Under the pieces are notes generated by a model, which worked only from the letters and a program-made list of their open reading frames with translations, had not been told where the DNA came from and did not search any database. From the NCBI GenBank assembly GCA_964452575.1, contig CAYVMN010000004.1, positions 1 through 49,048 of the forward strand: 49,048 nucleotides of DNA, written 5' to 3'. The translations under genes were made by a program, and so were the position numbers. Position 1 is the stretch's first letter, and each line of letters starts with the position of its first letter. Origin of the DNA: CAYVMN01 sp964452575. GTDB taxonomy: Bacteria; Desulfobacterota; DSM-4660; Desulfatiglandales; Desulfatiglandaceae. Positions 16,616-25,076 of the stretch are shown here, in pieces.

Positions 16616-18154
16616 TTAAAACAGGTCGCTATCCCCCATAGTGTAGTAGAGATTGTCTTTGACGAGTTGAAGAGAAAATGAACTATCAAATAACCTGACC
16701 CCCGACGTCAGCCCGTTGGGTTCATCTGTCGCTTGAAAGCCTATATCTCTAAGGAGGTCTGTCCACCAAACCGGTACATGAGAAAACCAGCCCTCCACCC
16801 TCTTGATCTGCGGATAACAGCGGTTGAGAAGATGCCCCAGCATGAAGGCTGCTGCCATAGGGTGTCGCCTGTCGAAAAGGGCATCACCCCATATCAATAC
16901 ATCGCCTCTCACGGAAAATACACCCCAGCCAAGGAGTTCCCCTAAACGCCTCACACAATAGAGCCTGTGGACATTATCAGGGCAATCCATGTATCTCCAT
17001 TTGAGATACCTGGATGTCCTTTTCACGAGAAGCCCGTATTCCTTGCAGACCCTGTCGAAAAACAGGTCATAGTCCCCTCTTATTTCAGTTTCCCTCTTGA
17101 CCGAGAACCCGGAGAGGAGTCCCTTGAGGCCTCCCCATTTGCCCCAAGGCCTAGTCAGGGTCAGCACATGATATGGGATCCCTGAAATGTACTGGTAGCC
17201 CAGAAATCTCTCCCCGAATTTCTTATGATTTCCCGTTATGAAACCATACATGAAAGGGACCTGATTGATGCAGAACTTGTTGTAAAAATAGGTTGCCGCC
17301 CTGCTCAACACACTACTCGTTCCGCGCCCGATACTTCTAAACTCAGGGCCTGTCATGATGTCTCCGATCTGAAATGAAATAAACTCTTCTCGGCCCCCTG
17401 CAAAAGAAAAAAACGGAACCGGATACCCTGAGTATTGGCCGGCCAGGGCCATGTCCTCGGTGAATGCCTCGGCAATCTTGTGGGCGCCAAACGGATTGTC
17501 CCTGAATTTCCAGTACCAGTGCTCAGGGGTCCTCTCTGCCTTAAAGACCCTTCTAAACATCTGCAATATCTCGGTTTCATCACCTTCCATATATGCCCTC
17601 ACAAAGATCCTATCCTTCTTTGCCACCAAAATGCGCCACCCTGTCGGCCTTTTTTCATACAGGTCCTTTTCGGGATTCTTGGGGTCTGAAAGGCATTCAG
17701 GCCCAACCGCACGGTTTGACAGATCAAGACCGTCTGAAGCCTGTTGCGTGAGTTCATTATATTTCTGTAAGAAATTTTCGCCTGTCTCTTCATCCGATTT
17801 GATACGAAATCCGTTTTCAAGAAGGGCTGAAATAAGCCCTGTATAAAGACGGGCCTCTCTTTTTCCCTTATATGAGGCTGAATCGTAGCAGAGTTCATCA
17901 CAAATAATCACTGTACCTTCAGGCCTCAAGAGGGTTGTGGCCTTTTTAAGGGCATCCGAGATTGAACTATAGGCCTTGAGGGCCCCCATGAGCAGGACTG
18001 AGTCATAGTTCCTTGATGAATCAAGACCCTCCTCTAAGAGGTCTAACAAGTGGACTTCATACCCTGTTTGTTCTAAGAAGCGGGGGTAGGATCCGCCTCC
18101 GAAGCCTGCTAGGACTATGGAGGCGGGCGGCTCAGGGAGAAGGGTATGAATCAT
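16616..18154 (-). CDS. Methyltransferase-like domain fused to GNAT-type acyltransferase
   Basis: A 512-residue protein of two parts. Residues 1-175 look like a class I SAM-dependent methyltransferase: ASIVLAGFGGGSYPRFLEQTG, then an acidic strand end VHLLDLLEEG, and LLRPEGTVIICDELCY as the post-motif strand. Residues about 180-490 resemble a large GNAT acyltransferase domain, starting FVRAYMEGDETEILQMF with the EHWYWKFRDNPFG segment common in GNAT proteins of polysaccharide clusters, IGDIMTGPEFRSIGRGTSS as the acyl-CoA-binding pocket, and GFITGNHKKFGERFLGY. It begins 4 nt after the upstream glycosyltransferase stop, so it is coupled to it. It could N-acylate an amino-sugar exposed by the PIG-L partner downstream; that is inference. 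Confidence 0.72.
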   Translation of the reverse strand: MIHTLLPEPPASIVLAGFGGGSYPRFLEQTGYEVHLLDLLEEGLDSSRNYDSVLLMGALKAYSSISDALKKATTLLRPEGTVIICDELCYDSASYKGKREARLYTGLISALLENGFRIKSDEETGENFLQKYNELTQQASDGLDLSNRAVGPECLSDPKNPEKDLYEKRPTGWRILVAKKDRIFVRAYMEGDETEILQMFRRVFKAERTPEHWYWKFRDNPFGAHKIAEAFTEDMALAGQYSGYPVPFFSFAGGREEFISFQIGDIMTGPEFRSIGRGTSSVLSRAATYFYNKFCINQVPFMYGFITGNHKKFGERFLGYQYISGIPYHVLTLTRPWGKWGGLKGLLSGFSVKRETEIRGDYDLFFDRVCKEYGLLVKRTSRYLKWRYMDCPDNVHRLYCVRRLGELLGWGVFSVRGDVLIWGDALFDRRHPMAAAFMLGHLLNRCYPQIKRVEGWFSHVPVWWTDLLRDIGFQATDEPNGLTSGVRLFDSSFSLQLVKDNLYYTMGDSDLF

Positions 18155-18158
18155 GGGG

Positions 18159-19265
18159 CTATTTCTTTACCTGCCATGAAATCACATGGGTATACCTGCC
18201 CATGAGCGTAGGATTGCCCAATCGACCGAAGTATTGACCCGGGGCCAACATATCCCAGTATCTTTCATTGAAATCCATTGTGGGGCCTTTGCCAAGCCTG
18301 CCGGCAGAAGGAATAAGGGTAGGGTTGGGGCTCCATTCGAAAAGCCATCCATCATAGAGCCAGGGCGGTACCTCCAGGACAAAGGGGGAGAAAAACCAGG
18401 GCCCCGGTATATGATGGCCGTCCATTTGCGCCGCAGACCTCATATGCTCCACCACCCTCTTGATGCCCGATTTCCAGCCATTCGAATGTTTTGCCAGGAA
18501 GATCCTGTACGACTCGGCCATCGCTGCCCTTTTGCGTTCCCACTCCTCCCGGCCGCACTGGTCATATTGATGGACCGCCCGTGCCCTCGGCTCAATGATC
18601 AGGTCGTAGCCCGTCTTTCTGAGCCGGAGAAAGAGATCCGTATCCTCGAGATAGAGAAAAAATCGGGGATCAAACAGCCCTCCCGCACTCCTGACGGCCT
18701 CCTTTCGTAAAAGCACTAACCCCCCCGATAGGTTACTTAGCCTTAAAGGGCTAATGGCGCGCCAGATCTTCACTGCATGGGTTCGCCACAGGGCGCTCAT
18801 GAGCCTGTTGATATGGTGGTGGGGGCCCAACGAGGCCAAAAGCGGCTGTAATTGAAGTAAGGCGGGGGGATAGGACGGAGGGAGGTAGAATTGGAGTCCT
18901 TCATCCCAAAAGATGTGAGGCGAAACAGCCGCCGCTTTCCGAGCGAGGCAAAGGGTCTTTTGCAGGCGAAAAAGACAGCCTGGGAGCAACCTGGCATCCG
19001 GGTTGATAAGGAGGATCAGTTCCCCCTGGAATTGCTCGAAGGCCACATTACAGGCACGTCCAAATCCAAGATTCTCGGCGCTTACAAGGAGTTTCACTTC
19101 CGGTGCAAGATTTGAACGTAATATGGCCGCCTCATCTTTGTCCTCGCTATTGTCGACCACCACAATCTCCACAGGTCCCATTGACAGGGATTTGAGCACC
19201 GAGTCAACGGCCTTGAGTGTCAGGTCCCTGCTCTTGTAGTTGACTATTATTGCAAGTGTTTTCAA
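18159..19265 (-). CDS. GT2-family glycosyltransferase (rhamnosyltransferase/WbbL type)
   Basis: A 368-residue GT-A enzyme. KTLAIIVNYKSRDLTLKAV at the N-terminus, VVVDNSEDKDEAA, ENLGFGRACN near residue 65, and the metal-binding LLINPDARLLPG near residue 90 are the WbbL/rhamnosyltransferase pattern. The acceptor-side motif is FDPRFFLYLEDTDLFLRLRKTG near residue 205 (shown in part), containing the ED-D catalytic-base region. A roughly 100-residue C-terminal extension contains PWLYDGWLFEWSPNPTL and is not part of the core fold. The start is TTG 19265; I saw no better upstream codon. It shares the strand and 4-nt spacing with the methyltransferase/GNAT gene and belongs to the surface-glycan operon. 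Confidence 0.82.
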   Translation of the reverse strand: MKTLAIIVNYKSRDLTLKAVDSVLKSLSMGPVEIVVVDNSEDKDEAAILRSNLAPEVKLLVSAENLGFGRACNVAFEQFQGELILLINPDARLLPGCLFRLQKTLCLARKAAAVSPHIFWDEGLQFYLPPSYPPALLQLQPLLASLGPHHHINRLMSALWRTHAVKIWRAISPLRLSNLSGGLVLLRKEAVRSAGGLFDPRFFLYLEDTDLFLRLRKTGYDLIIEPRARAVHQYDQCGREEWERKRAAMAESYRIFLAKHSNGWKSGIKRVVEHMRSAAQMDGHHIPGPWFFSPFVLEVPPWLYDGWLFEWSPNPTLIPSAGRLGKGPTMDFNERYWDMLAPGQYFGRLGNPTLMGRYTHVISWQVKK

Positions 19266-19339
19266 CCCTGATTATCCCGTAAAAAGCCGTCACCCCTTTG
19301 AAAAACGGGGGCCACGGGTTTTATAAATGATTGAGCACA

Positions 19340-19392
19340 CTGGATTCCGGCGCCTGCCCCGGACCCGATCCGGCTTTCGCCGGAATGACGGA
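19340..19392. repeat. REP-like palindrome (ATTCCGGCG/CGCCGGAAT)
   Basis: ATTCCGGCG (19344-19352) and its exact complement CGCCGGAAT (19378-19386) flank a GC-rich centre, ending in GAATGACGG. This ATTCCGG...CCGGAATGAC design is a widespread intergenic palindrome in proteobacteria. It lies between the radical SAM gene and the downstream glycosyltransferase. It has no 7-nt period and is distinct from the heptad arrays. Confidence 0.7.
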
Positions 19393-19435
19393 ATTAGGCC
19401 TACGATATGAGAGAAAACCTCCTCAGGCCCTTAAG

Positions 19436-20725
19436 TTAGCGCTTATCCGGCTTGATAGTGGGGTTGAATGATCCAGCATTTACAAGTGCCTCGATTTCTT
19501 TCTTCTTCTGTGACAAGGAAATCCCACGAAGTATAGATTCCTCTGAATAGTCTTTTATAAGCCTTTCCTTCTCCGGGTCGATCAAGTCCCGCTCAAGACA
19601 ATATTGATAAAGCCGTGTTCCCGGAATCGGGTAAAATATGCTGAAGCTTGCAAACCCTGGATTAATATCCAGGTTGAACCCTACCGTTGACTCGGTAAGC
19701 TCCTCGTCGTATTCAACCGGGAAACCGATCATGTTGAATGAGAGAGTATGGATCGCGGCTTCCTTGGCAAGCGCAAAGGCGCGTTTGATCTGGCTGTTTG
19801 ACATCTTCCTGTTAAGAAATTCATACCGAAATTTCTGGTCTCCACACTCTATACCCATTCCAATGTGGTGGCATCCGGTTGCAGCCATATGCCTGATAAG
19901 CTCATGGTCGACCATTTCAACCCGCGCCATACAGCCATAAGGCAGCCCGATTTTGCGGTGTGTTGCTGTAAACAGCTCACGGGCATACTCTTTGTCACTG
20001 AGCATCATTTCATCGCCAAAATAGAATGCGTTTGGCGAGTATCTGTCGTAAAGATATTTGAGGTCCTCGATAACATCATTGATAGGACGGAACCGAAGGT
20101 ATTGCTTCCCGTACAAATCAAGGTATGCACTGTTAGCGCAGTAAGAGCAATTAAACGGGCATCCCCGCGTTGCCATCACATAGATGTATTTGATACCCGA
20201 AACCTCCGACATTACTACCGAGTCATCCCTGAAGAACTCCCATGGAAACGGAGGCAGCTTGCCTAGGTCCTGTGGGGGGGCAATAGGATTTTGTCTTATC
20301 TTGCCTGAGACCCTGTACGCCAGATTAGGAACCCCTGAGAAGTCCTTGTGGTTCAAAGCGGCCAGAAAATCTGAAACCATTGCCTCTCCCTCACCGACAC
20401 AGACATAATCTATCTCCGGGTGACTATCTAGCGTTCTTGCCCCGACTGCAGTGGGATGGGAGCCACCCATCAGGACCGGTATGTTTAGCGTGTTCTTTAT
20501 CGTCCGTATAAGTTGAAGGGCTTCATCAAAGAAGGGGGCAACAGTAGAAATCATGAATACGTCAAAATGCATCCTGTGGAGCTGTTCAATAATCTCCGGT
20601 TCGGACCAGACAAAGGTATCAAAGAAGGCCACATCATGCCCGGCATCCCTTGCCGCGGCGGCCACGTAGCCTGCTCCTGCCCCGACATTATTCGTATGGT
20701 TCATGTAGACAAAAGCGACCTTCAT
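19436..20725 (-). CDS. B12-binding-domain radical SAM protein
   Basis: A 429-residue protein with an N-terminal cobalamin-binding-like Rossmann domain (residues about 1-135: GAGAGYVAAAARDAGHDVAF, VLMGGSHPTAVG, DYVCVGEGE) followed by a radical SAM TIM barrel. The [4Fe-4S] ligands are in ATRGCPFNCSYCANS (CxxxCxxC) near residue 195, with the FGDEMM and MGIECGDQ motifs downstream. This is the architecture of BchE/P-methylase-like enzymes that methylate or rearrange unactivated carbons. The ATG start is clear. It sits between an ABC export permease and glycosyltransferases, so it may modify a lipid carrier or sugar; the substrate is unknown. Confidence 0.85.
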   Translation of the reverse strand: MKVAFVYMNHTNNVGAGAGYVAAAARDAGHDVAFFDTFVWSEPEIIEQLHRMHFDVFMISTVAPFFDEALQLIRTIKNTLNIPVLMGGSHPTAVGARTLDSHPEIDYVCVGEGEAMVSDFLAALNHKDFSGVPNLAYRVSGKIRQNPIAPPQDLGKLPPFPWEFFRDDSVVMSEVSGIKYIYVMATRGCPFNCSYCANSAYLDLYGKQYLRFRPINDVIEDLKYLYDRYSPNAFYFGDEMMLSDKEYARELFTATHRKIGLPYGCMARVEMVDHELIRHMAATGCHHIGMGIECGDQKFRYEFLNRKMSNSQIKRAFALAKEAAIHTLSFNMIGFPVEYDEELTESTVGFNLDINPGFASFSIFYPIPGTRLYQYCLERDLIDPEKERLIKDYSEESILRGISLSQKKKEIEALVNAGSFNPTIKPDKR

Positions 20726-20850
20726 CTTGCCTCTCGGTGAGAGAAATTCCTTTTCAAGTAAAAGGCCTCCTAGGTCGTCGTGGTATTGTGATCAGGAAGT
20801 TTTGCCCAAAATCGTGCAATTGGGCATCGGCAAGCTAATGGAGATCTTTG

Positions 20851-21666
20851 TTACAAAACATCGGCAAAGGCACGTTTGGAACGGCCGAAAAACAGGGCGC
20901 CCGCGAAAAAAGAAAGGATGGCCAGGCCTATAACATGGCCGAGGAGTTCCCAGGTGATGTTGTGGCTTAACAGGACCTGGCGATAGAGCTCTATGAACGG
21001 GGACATGGGGTTCAATTTCATTAGCCAGCGCAAATTTGCCGGAACCATGCTCATAGGGTAAAGTATGGGTGTCATAAAGAACCACAGCGTGAGAGTAATA
21101 CCTATAAACTGCTTTATATCCCTCAGAAACACGCACAGGCTGCCAATCAGAATGACTAGCCCCAATGCAAACACCATGTGGGCAGAGACGAGCACTGGCA
21201 GCCAGAGCCATCCCAGGTGACAGTAGCCCTTGAAGACCAGGTAAATCAAAAACATGACAAACCCGAGACCATGCAGGAAAAAGGGCGTGGCCACATTTGC
21301 CATCGGAAGGACCTCGAGGGGAAAGGCCACCTTGGTAATCAGGTTGGCCCTTTCCAGGAATACCCCTGTGGAGCTTCCTATTGTCTCAGAAAAGGCCGCC
21401 CAGGGCAGCATCCCGGCCAAGAAGAAGACCACAAAGCTGTCGGTACCGGTCTCCACGGGCTTCAACCGGATATGGAAGACCATGGAAAATACGAAGATAT
21501 ATATGAGCAGAGTAGCCAAAGGCGTCAATAGGCTCCATAGGACACCACCCATCGAGCCTGCAAAACGCCCCCGGATTTCGTTACTCACAAACCCCAGAAA
21601 AAGCGTTCGGAAACGAAATGGCACCTCAATCCACCGTTTCATAATGGGGATGATGCCGTTATTCAA
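20851..21666 (-). CDS. ABC-2 type polysaccharide/polyol-phosphate export permease (Wzm-like)
   Basis: A 271-residue membrane protein with about six hydrophobic segments and the family patterns FRFRTLFLGFVSNEIRGRF near the N-terminus, LLTPLATLLIYIFVFSMVF, FFLAGMLPWAAFSETIG and FFMTPILYPMSMVP. It is the transmembrane half of an O-antigen/teichoic-acid type ABC exporter. The ATPase partner is not in this window, although such pairs are usually adjacent. The start is TTG 21666, preceded by GAAGAGG and overlapping the end of gspD by 8 nt, so it is translationally coupled to the type II secretion operon; ATG 21642 is an alternative. It links secretion and glycan export in one transcript. Confidence 0.88.
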   Translation of the reverse strand: MNNGIIPIMKRWIEVPFRFRTLFLGFVSNEIRGRFAGSMGGVLWSLLTPLATLLIYIFVFSMVFHIRLKPVETGTDSFVVFFLAGMLPWAAFSETIGSSTGVFLERANLITKVAFPLEVLPMANVATPFFLHGLGFVMFLIYLVFKGYCHLGWLWLPVLVSAHMVFALGLVILIGSLCVFLRDIKQFIGITLTLWFFMTPILYPMSMVPANLRWLMKLNPMSPFIELYRQVLLSHNITWELLGHVIGLAILSFFAGALFFGRSKRAFADVL

Positions 21667-23695
21667 AACTGAACCTCTTCATTACGCTCTTGACCTTCTT
21701 CTTGAACTCATTGGTCACAGCGTCTACATCATCCAGGCTAACAATCACCCTGGGAGTTATCAATACAATCAACTCAATCTTGCTCACCGCCTCCGCCCTC
21801 TGTCCGAAAAGGTACCGAAGCCCAGGGATGTCGATAAGGCAGGGCAATCCAGTTATACTCTCATCCTCCTTGTCCTTGATGAGTCCTCCAATTGCAATAG
21901 TCTGACCGTGCTTGACGGTCAGGCTGGTATTGACCGTTCTCTTGAAAAAAGAAGGGTATTCCACGCCGGCCACCTTGATGGGCGTCTTTTCCAGATCACT
22001 GACTTCCTCGCTGATGTCCATGGTCACCAGGCCTTGTTCATTTATATGCGGGGTAACAGAGAGGATTACCCCTGTGTCCCTGTATTGGACAGTGGTCTGG
22101 GTCACAGGTGCTACACCGGCACTGGTGGCATACGTCCATTCCGAGCTGGCTAAGGGAATCTCCCTGGAGACATCTATCTTGGCTTCCTTGTTTTCAGATG
22201 CCAGGATATGGGGAGACGAAAGGACATTCACCTTGCCTTTCTTGGCCAGGGCATTTAAGGCCACATACCATTTGTCGGTCACTCCTACGGCATAGCTTAG
22301 ACCCTTATCTGTGAGAGACGCCCTAAAGCTTGCGTCCCCTGCGGCCGCTCCGGACCCGAAGGCCCAACTGATCCCGATGTCGCTCTCAATGTCCCGGGTA
22401 ATCTCGGCGATGGTGGCCTCAATCAATACCTGACGGGGCAAGACATCCAGGCGCCTGAGTATGTCCATGATGATCTTGTAATCGCGGGGCGTGGCCTGAA
22501 TAATAAGGGCATTCCTTATCTCGTCCGCGGTAATCCTGACCTGCTCTCTTAAGGTCCCCACCCCCTTGGCCTCTCCTGCTACGGCCGGCTTGGCCTCTCC
22601 TGTCCTCTTTTCTGCCTTCTCTTCCTTTTTCGCCTCTTTCTCGCGCTCCTTTTCCCTTATCTGTTCCTGAGATAATGGATTACGAGATATCCAGGCCCCG
22701 CCCCCGGCCTTCTTCTCTTTGCTCACCTTGGCCTTCTTCTCTTTTGCAACCTCTGCCTGCGGAAAGACCTGGTTCAGAAGAGCGCCCAGGTCTTTGGCCT
22801 CCCCGTTCTTGACATAGTAGACATATACCCTTGGTTCGGCCCCTTCCACTTCAACATCGATTTTTCGGATAACCTCTTCCAATTTCCCGAAGACCACCGG
22901 GGTCGTGCTGATAACCAGCAGGGCATTTAGCCGGTCTATGGGGATAATCTTAACGACATTGCCTGCCTTTTCAAATGAGAAGGAAAAACCACTGATGATA
23001 TCAGGGGCCTCCTCAACGTCCAGGTACTTGAGGCGGTATATCCGGTAGTGGACCTTTTCAAAAATATTTATATCGAATGTCTCTACCAGCCTCAGTATCT
23101 TCATAATATTGGCCCATTTGTCGACTACCAGCAGGGTATTGGAGCTTGTGTCCGCGACTATGGTCCCGCCCGCGGATACAAAAGGTGTGAGCAATTTGGT
23201 CACTTCCTGGGCAGCTATGAACTTGAGAGGAATGATCTGGATCACAATCCTCTCGGGCGGTGGGATATCTTTGACCTCAAGCCCTGACCTGTAGTCAATT
23301 GGCATTCGGGGCCCCTCTGTGAGCTGGAATATCCTGTAAATTTCACCCTCCTTGACAGCAGTTATACCGTTGACCTCAAGGATCTGGAAAAACACAGAGA
23401 AGAGATCCTTTTTGCTCAATCCCCTGGCAGTATAGATGGTGACATTACCTTTGACCCGCGGGTCTATTATGTAGTTGATGCCCAGGATATCGGCGATGGT
23501 GTTGATCACTTCATAGAGATCCGCATTATCGAAATTAAGGATAATTTCCTGGCCCACCTTTTTAACACTCTCTTGGGGTTGCTCAGCACCCTTCTCACCC
23601 GCGTGGACCTTGTGGCCGGCAGGGCCCGTCCAGAGAAAAAAGACGAGTGACAGGAGACAAAAAAGGGCCTTTTTAACTTTTAAGGTCAAGTCCAT
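21659..23695 (-). CDS. gspD: Type II secretion system secretin GspD
   Basis: A 678-residue outer-membrane channel. Signal peptide ALFCLLSLVFFLWTGPAG ending near KVHA; N0 domain (ILNFDNADLYEVINTIADI), then N1-N3 repeats each marked by an SSNTLLVVD- or NALLVIST-like strand. A Lys/Glu-rich linker of about 60 residues (around 330-390) lies inside the N3 region. The secretin core runs from about 400 to 650: RQVLIEATIAEI, VNVLSSPHILASENKEA, and the C-terminal IPGLRYLFG and ELIVLITPRVI signatures. No C-terminal S-domain is obvious. Here gspD is the last gsp gene rather than near the front, and it overlaps the downstream ABC permease gene. Confidence 0.95.
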   Translation of the reverse strand: MDLTLKVKKALFCLLSLVFFLWTGPAGHKVHAGEKGAEQPQESVKKVGQEIILNFDNADLYEVINTIADILGINYIIDPRVKGNVTIYTARGLSKKDLFSVFFQILEVNGITAVKEGEIYRIFQLTEGPRMPIDYRSGLEVKDIPPPERIVIQIIPLKFIAAQEVTKLLTPFVSAGGTIVADTSSNTLLVVDKWANIMKILRLVETFDINIFEKVHYRIYRLKYLDVEEAPDIISGFSFSFEKAGNVVKIIPIDRLNALLVISTTPVVFGKLEEVIRKIDVEVEGAEPRVYVYYVKNGEAKDLGALLNQVFPQAEVAKEKKAKVSKEKKAGGGAWISRNPLSQEQIREKEREKEAKKEEKAEKRTGEAKPAVAGEAKGVGTLREQVRITADEIRNALIIQATPRDYKIIMDILRRLDVLPRQVLIEATIAEITRDIESDIGISWAFGSGAAAGDASFRASLTDKGLSYAVGVTDKWYVALNALAKKGKVNVLSSPHILASENKEAKIDVSREIPLASSEWTYATSAGVAPVTQTTVQYRDTGVILSVTPHINEQGLVTMDISEEVSDLEKTPIKVAGVEYPSFFKRTVNTSLTVKHGQTIAIGGLIKDKEDESITGLPCLIDIPGLRYLFGQRAEAVSKIELIVLITPRVIVSLDDVDAVTNEFKKKVKSVMKRFSFE

Positions 23696-23700
23696 CTTGC

Positions 23701-24498
23701 CTACTCTCTCCTTACCTCCAAATCACCCTTGCGTGGCGCAGGAGGCCTCTTCTGGGTCTCTTCCTTTATCTCAGGCCTTGTCATAGGCTGCATTATCCTT
23801 GCCGATGAATCTCTCTTTTGAACGGGTGCCTCTGCCTTTGGGCCAGCCACGACCACCGCCGCTTCTCCCTTTTTTGTTTCACCCGCGATAATGACCGTAG
23901 GCCTTACGTCGGCCTTTACGGGTCCTCGCGTCTTTGGTCGCTTCCTGTCATATAACAAGACATTAAACTCATTTCCTTGAGCAGTCAGGAGAATACCCCC
24001 TTCATCAATCTCTTTTACCTGAAATTCGCCTAACATGTCTCCCTTTGTCACCCATTTTGGCTCTTTGCTCACCTGCTGCCTTCGAGGAAGGCGAGTCCTT
24101 ACGGGCCTCCCTCCTTCGATTCCCGTCACCAACGCCTTTTTGTCACCATCGGCTATTATGACGCCGTAAAAAACAATGTTTTTCAAGGCCACCTCCAGGC
24201 GCCTCAATAACTTCTCTCTATCAATGTTGTGGGTGATCGGCGTTGTCTCAGGGTTTCCTGGTTCGGGTTCTGACCGCTCAGGCCTGAAGAGATTATTCTT
24301 CACGATAACTACATAATTGGACTCGGGGGGCATGGCCCTTCCTGTAATCTTCCCTTTTGGCGGAGAAAAGGCCTCTTTGGCCGGACGGATCTCCGGGGGC
24401 GCCTCCTCTTTTCTGGACCATAGCCCATAGGCCTTTACTGCGCAATATATGGCACCGAAAAGCAAGACTAAATTGACAACCCATATTCTTGAAATCAT
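23701..24498 (-). CDS. gspC: Type II secretion system inner-membrane protein GspC
   Basis: A 265-residue bitopic protein. One N-terminal helix (VVNLVLLFGAIYCAVKAYGL), a proline-rich linker, then the homology region at about residues 60-190: NYVVIVKNNLFRP, LKNIVFYGVIIADGDKKALV, then VTKGDMLGEFQVKEI and GGILLTAQGNEFNVLLY. This region contacts the secretin N0 domain. The C-terminal 75 residues are a charged, proline-rich tail instead of the PDZ or coiled-coil domain of enterobacterial GspC. It starts 5 nt after the gspM stop and ends 5 nt before gspD. Assignment rests on position and the HR-domain pattern. Confidence 0.85.
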   Translation of the reverse strand: MISRIWVVNLVLLFGAIYCAVKAYGLWSRKEEAPPEIRPAKEAFSPPKGKITGRAMPPESNYVVIVKNNLFRPERSEPEPGNPETTPITHNIDREKLLRRLEVALKNIVFYGVIIADGDKKALVTGIEGGRPVRTRLPRRQQVSKEPKWVTKGDMLGEFQVKEIDEGGILLTAQGNEFNVLLYDRKRPKTRGPVKADVRPTVIIAGETKKGEAAVVVAGPKAEAPVQKRDSSARIMQPMTRPEIKEETQKRPPAPRKGDLEVRRE

Positions 24499-24503
24499 CT
24501 ATC

Positions 24504-25076
24504 TCAGCCTGCCTTTTCAGTTTTCTCTTTTTTCATTAGCCCTGCAATGGTCATATTACAATCAATTTCTCCAGGCCTACCCCTGACCATTGCGGTCATT
24601 TGAATCACTGTCAAGAATTTGGGAGAGGCCGCAAGCCGGTAGAGTATGTCATTTAACTGCCTAATGTCTGCTATGATTCTGAACTCAACTTGTACACTCA
24701 CGTAATCCTTTTGCTCCAGTTGCTCGGTCTTCAACACCCTGATGCTGGTTACCTTCAGATTACTCTTAGTTACGATTTCATCTAAGATCATCTGGGTATC
24801 GGCCGCGGCAAGTGCCGGGGTCTTTCCGGTCAACAGCCCTGCTTCCAGCCCCTTGAGGGTATTATTGAGGAAGTTGAGTCTTTCGTTCAAATTGCTGCTA
24901 TTGGCTATCAAATTCCGGTATTTTATGACCTGCCTCTCCTTAAGCTGAATTTCCTTATCAAGAGACATAAGGCCCCCCAGGGACGGGAGAAACCTATAAA
25001 TGAACCCCATTAAGAGCAAAGCGGCCGCAGCAATCAAGAAATATATCTTCTTTCTATCGGCCTTTGGCTTCCACAT
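24504..25076 (-). CDS. gspM: Type II secretion assembly protein GspM (PilO-like)
   Basis: A 190-residue inner-membrane protein. One N-terminal helix (KIYFLIAAAALLLMGFIY), a coiled-coil segment around residues 40-80 (LDKEIQLKERQVIKYRNLI), and a C-terminal ferredoxin-like domain with VSVQVEFRIIADIRQLNDI and LTVIQMTAMV. The layout matches PilO/GspM, the periplasmic partner of PilN/GspL that connects the ATPase platform to the secretin. It overlaps the gspL 3' end by 23 nt, so it is coupled to it. Sequence conservation in this family is low and the call leans on order and topology. Confidence 0.8.
   Translation of the reverse strand: MWKPKADRKKIYFLIAAAALLLMGFIYRFLPSLGGLMSLDKEIQLKERQVIKYRNLIANSSNLNERLNFLNNTLKGLEAGLLTGKTPALAAADTQMILDEIVTKSNLKVTSIRVLKTEQLEQKDYVSVQVEFRIIADIRQLNDILYRLAASPKFLTVIQMTAMVRGRPGEIDCNMTIAGLMKKEKTEKAG

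Noticed and set aside
21254..22153. Plus-strand open frame of 299 codons
   Set aside because: It lies antisense across the ends of gspD and the ABC permease gene, has low-complexity basic composition, no domain and no ribosome site. The minus-strand genes explain the DNA fully.
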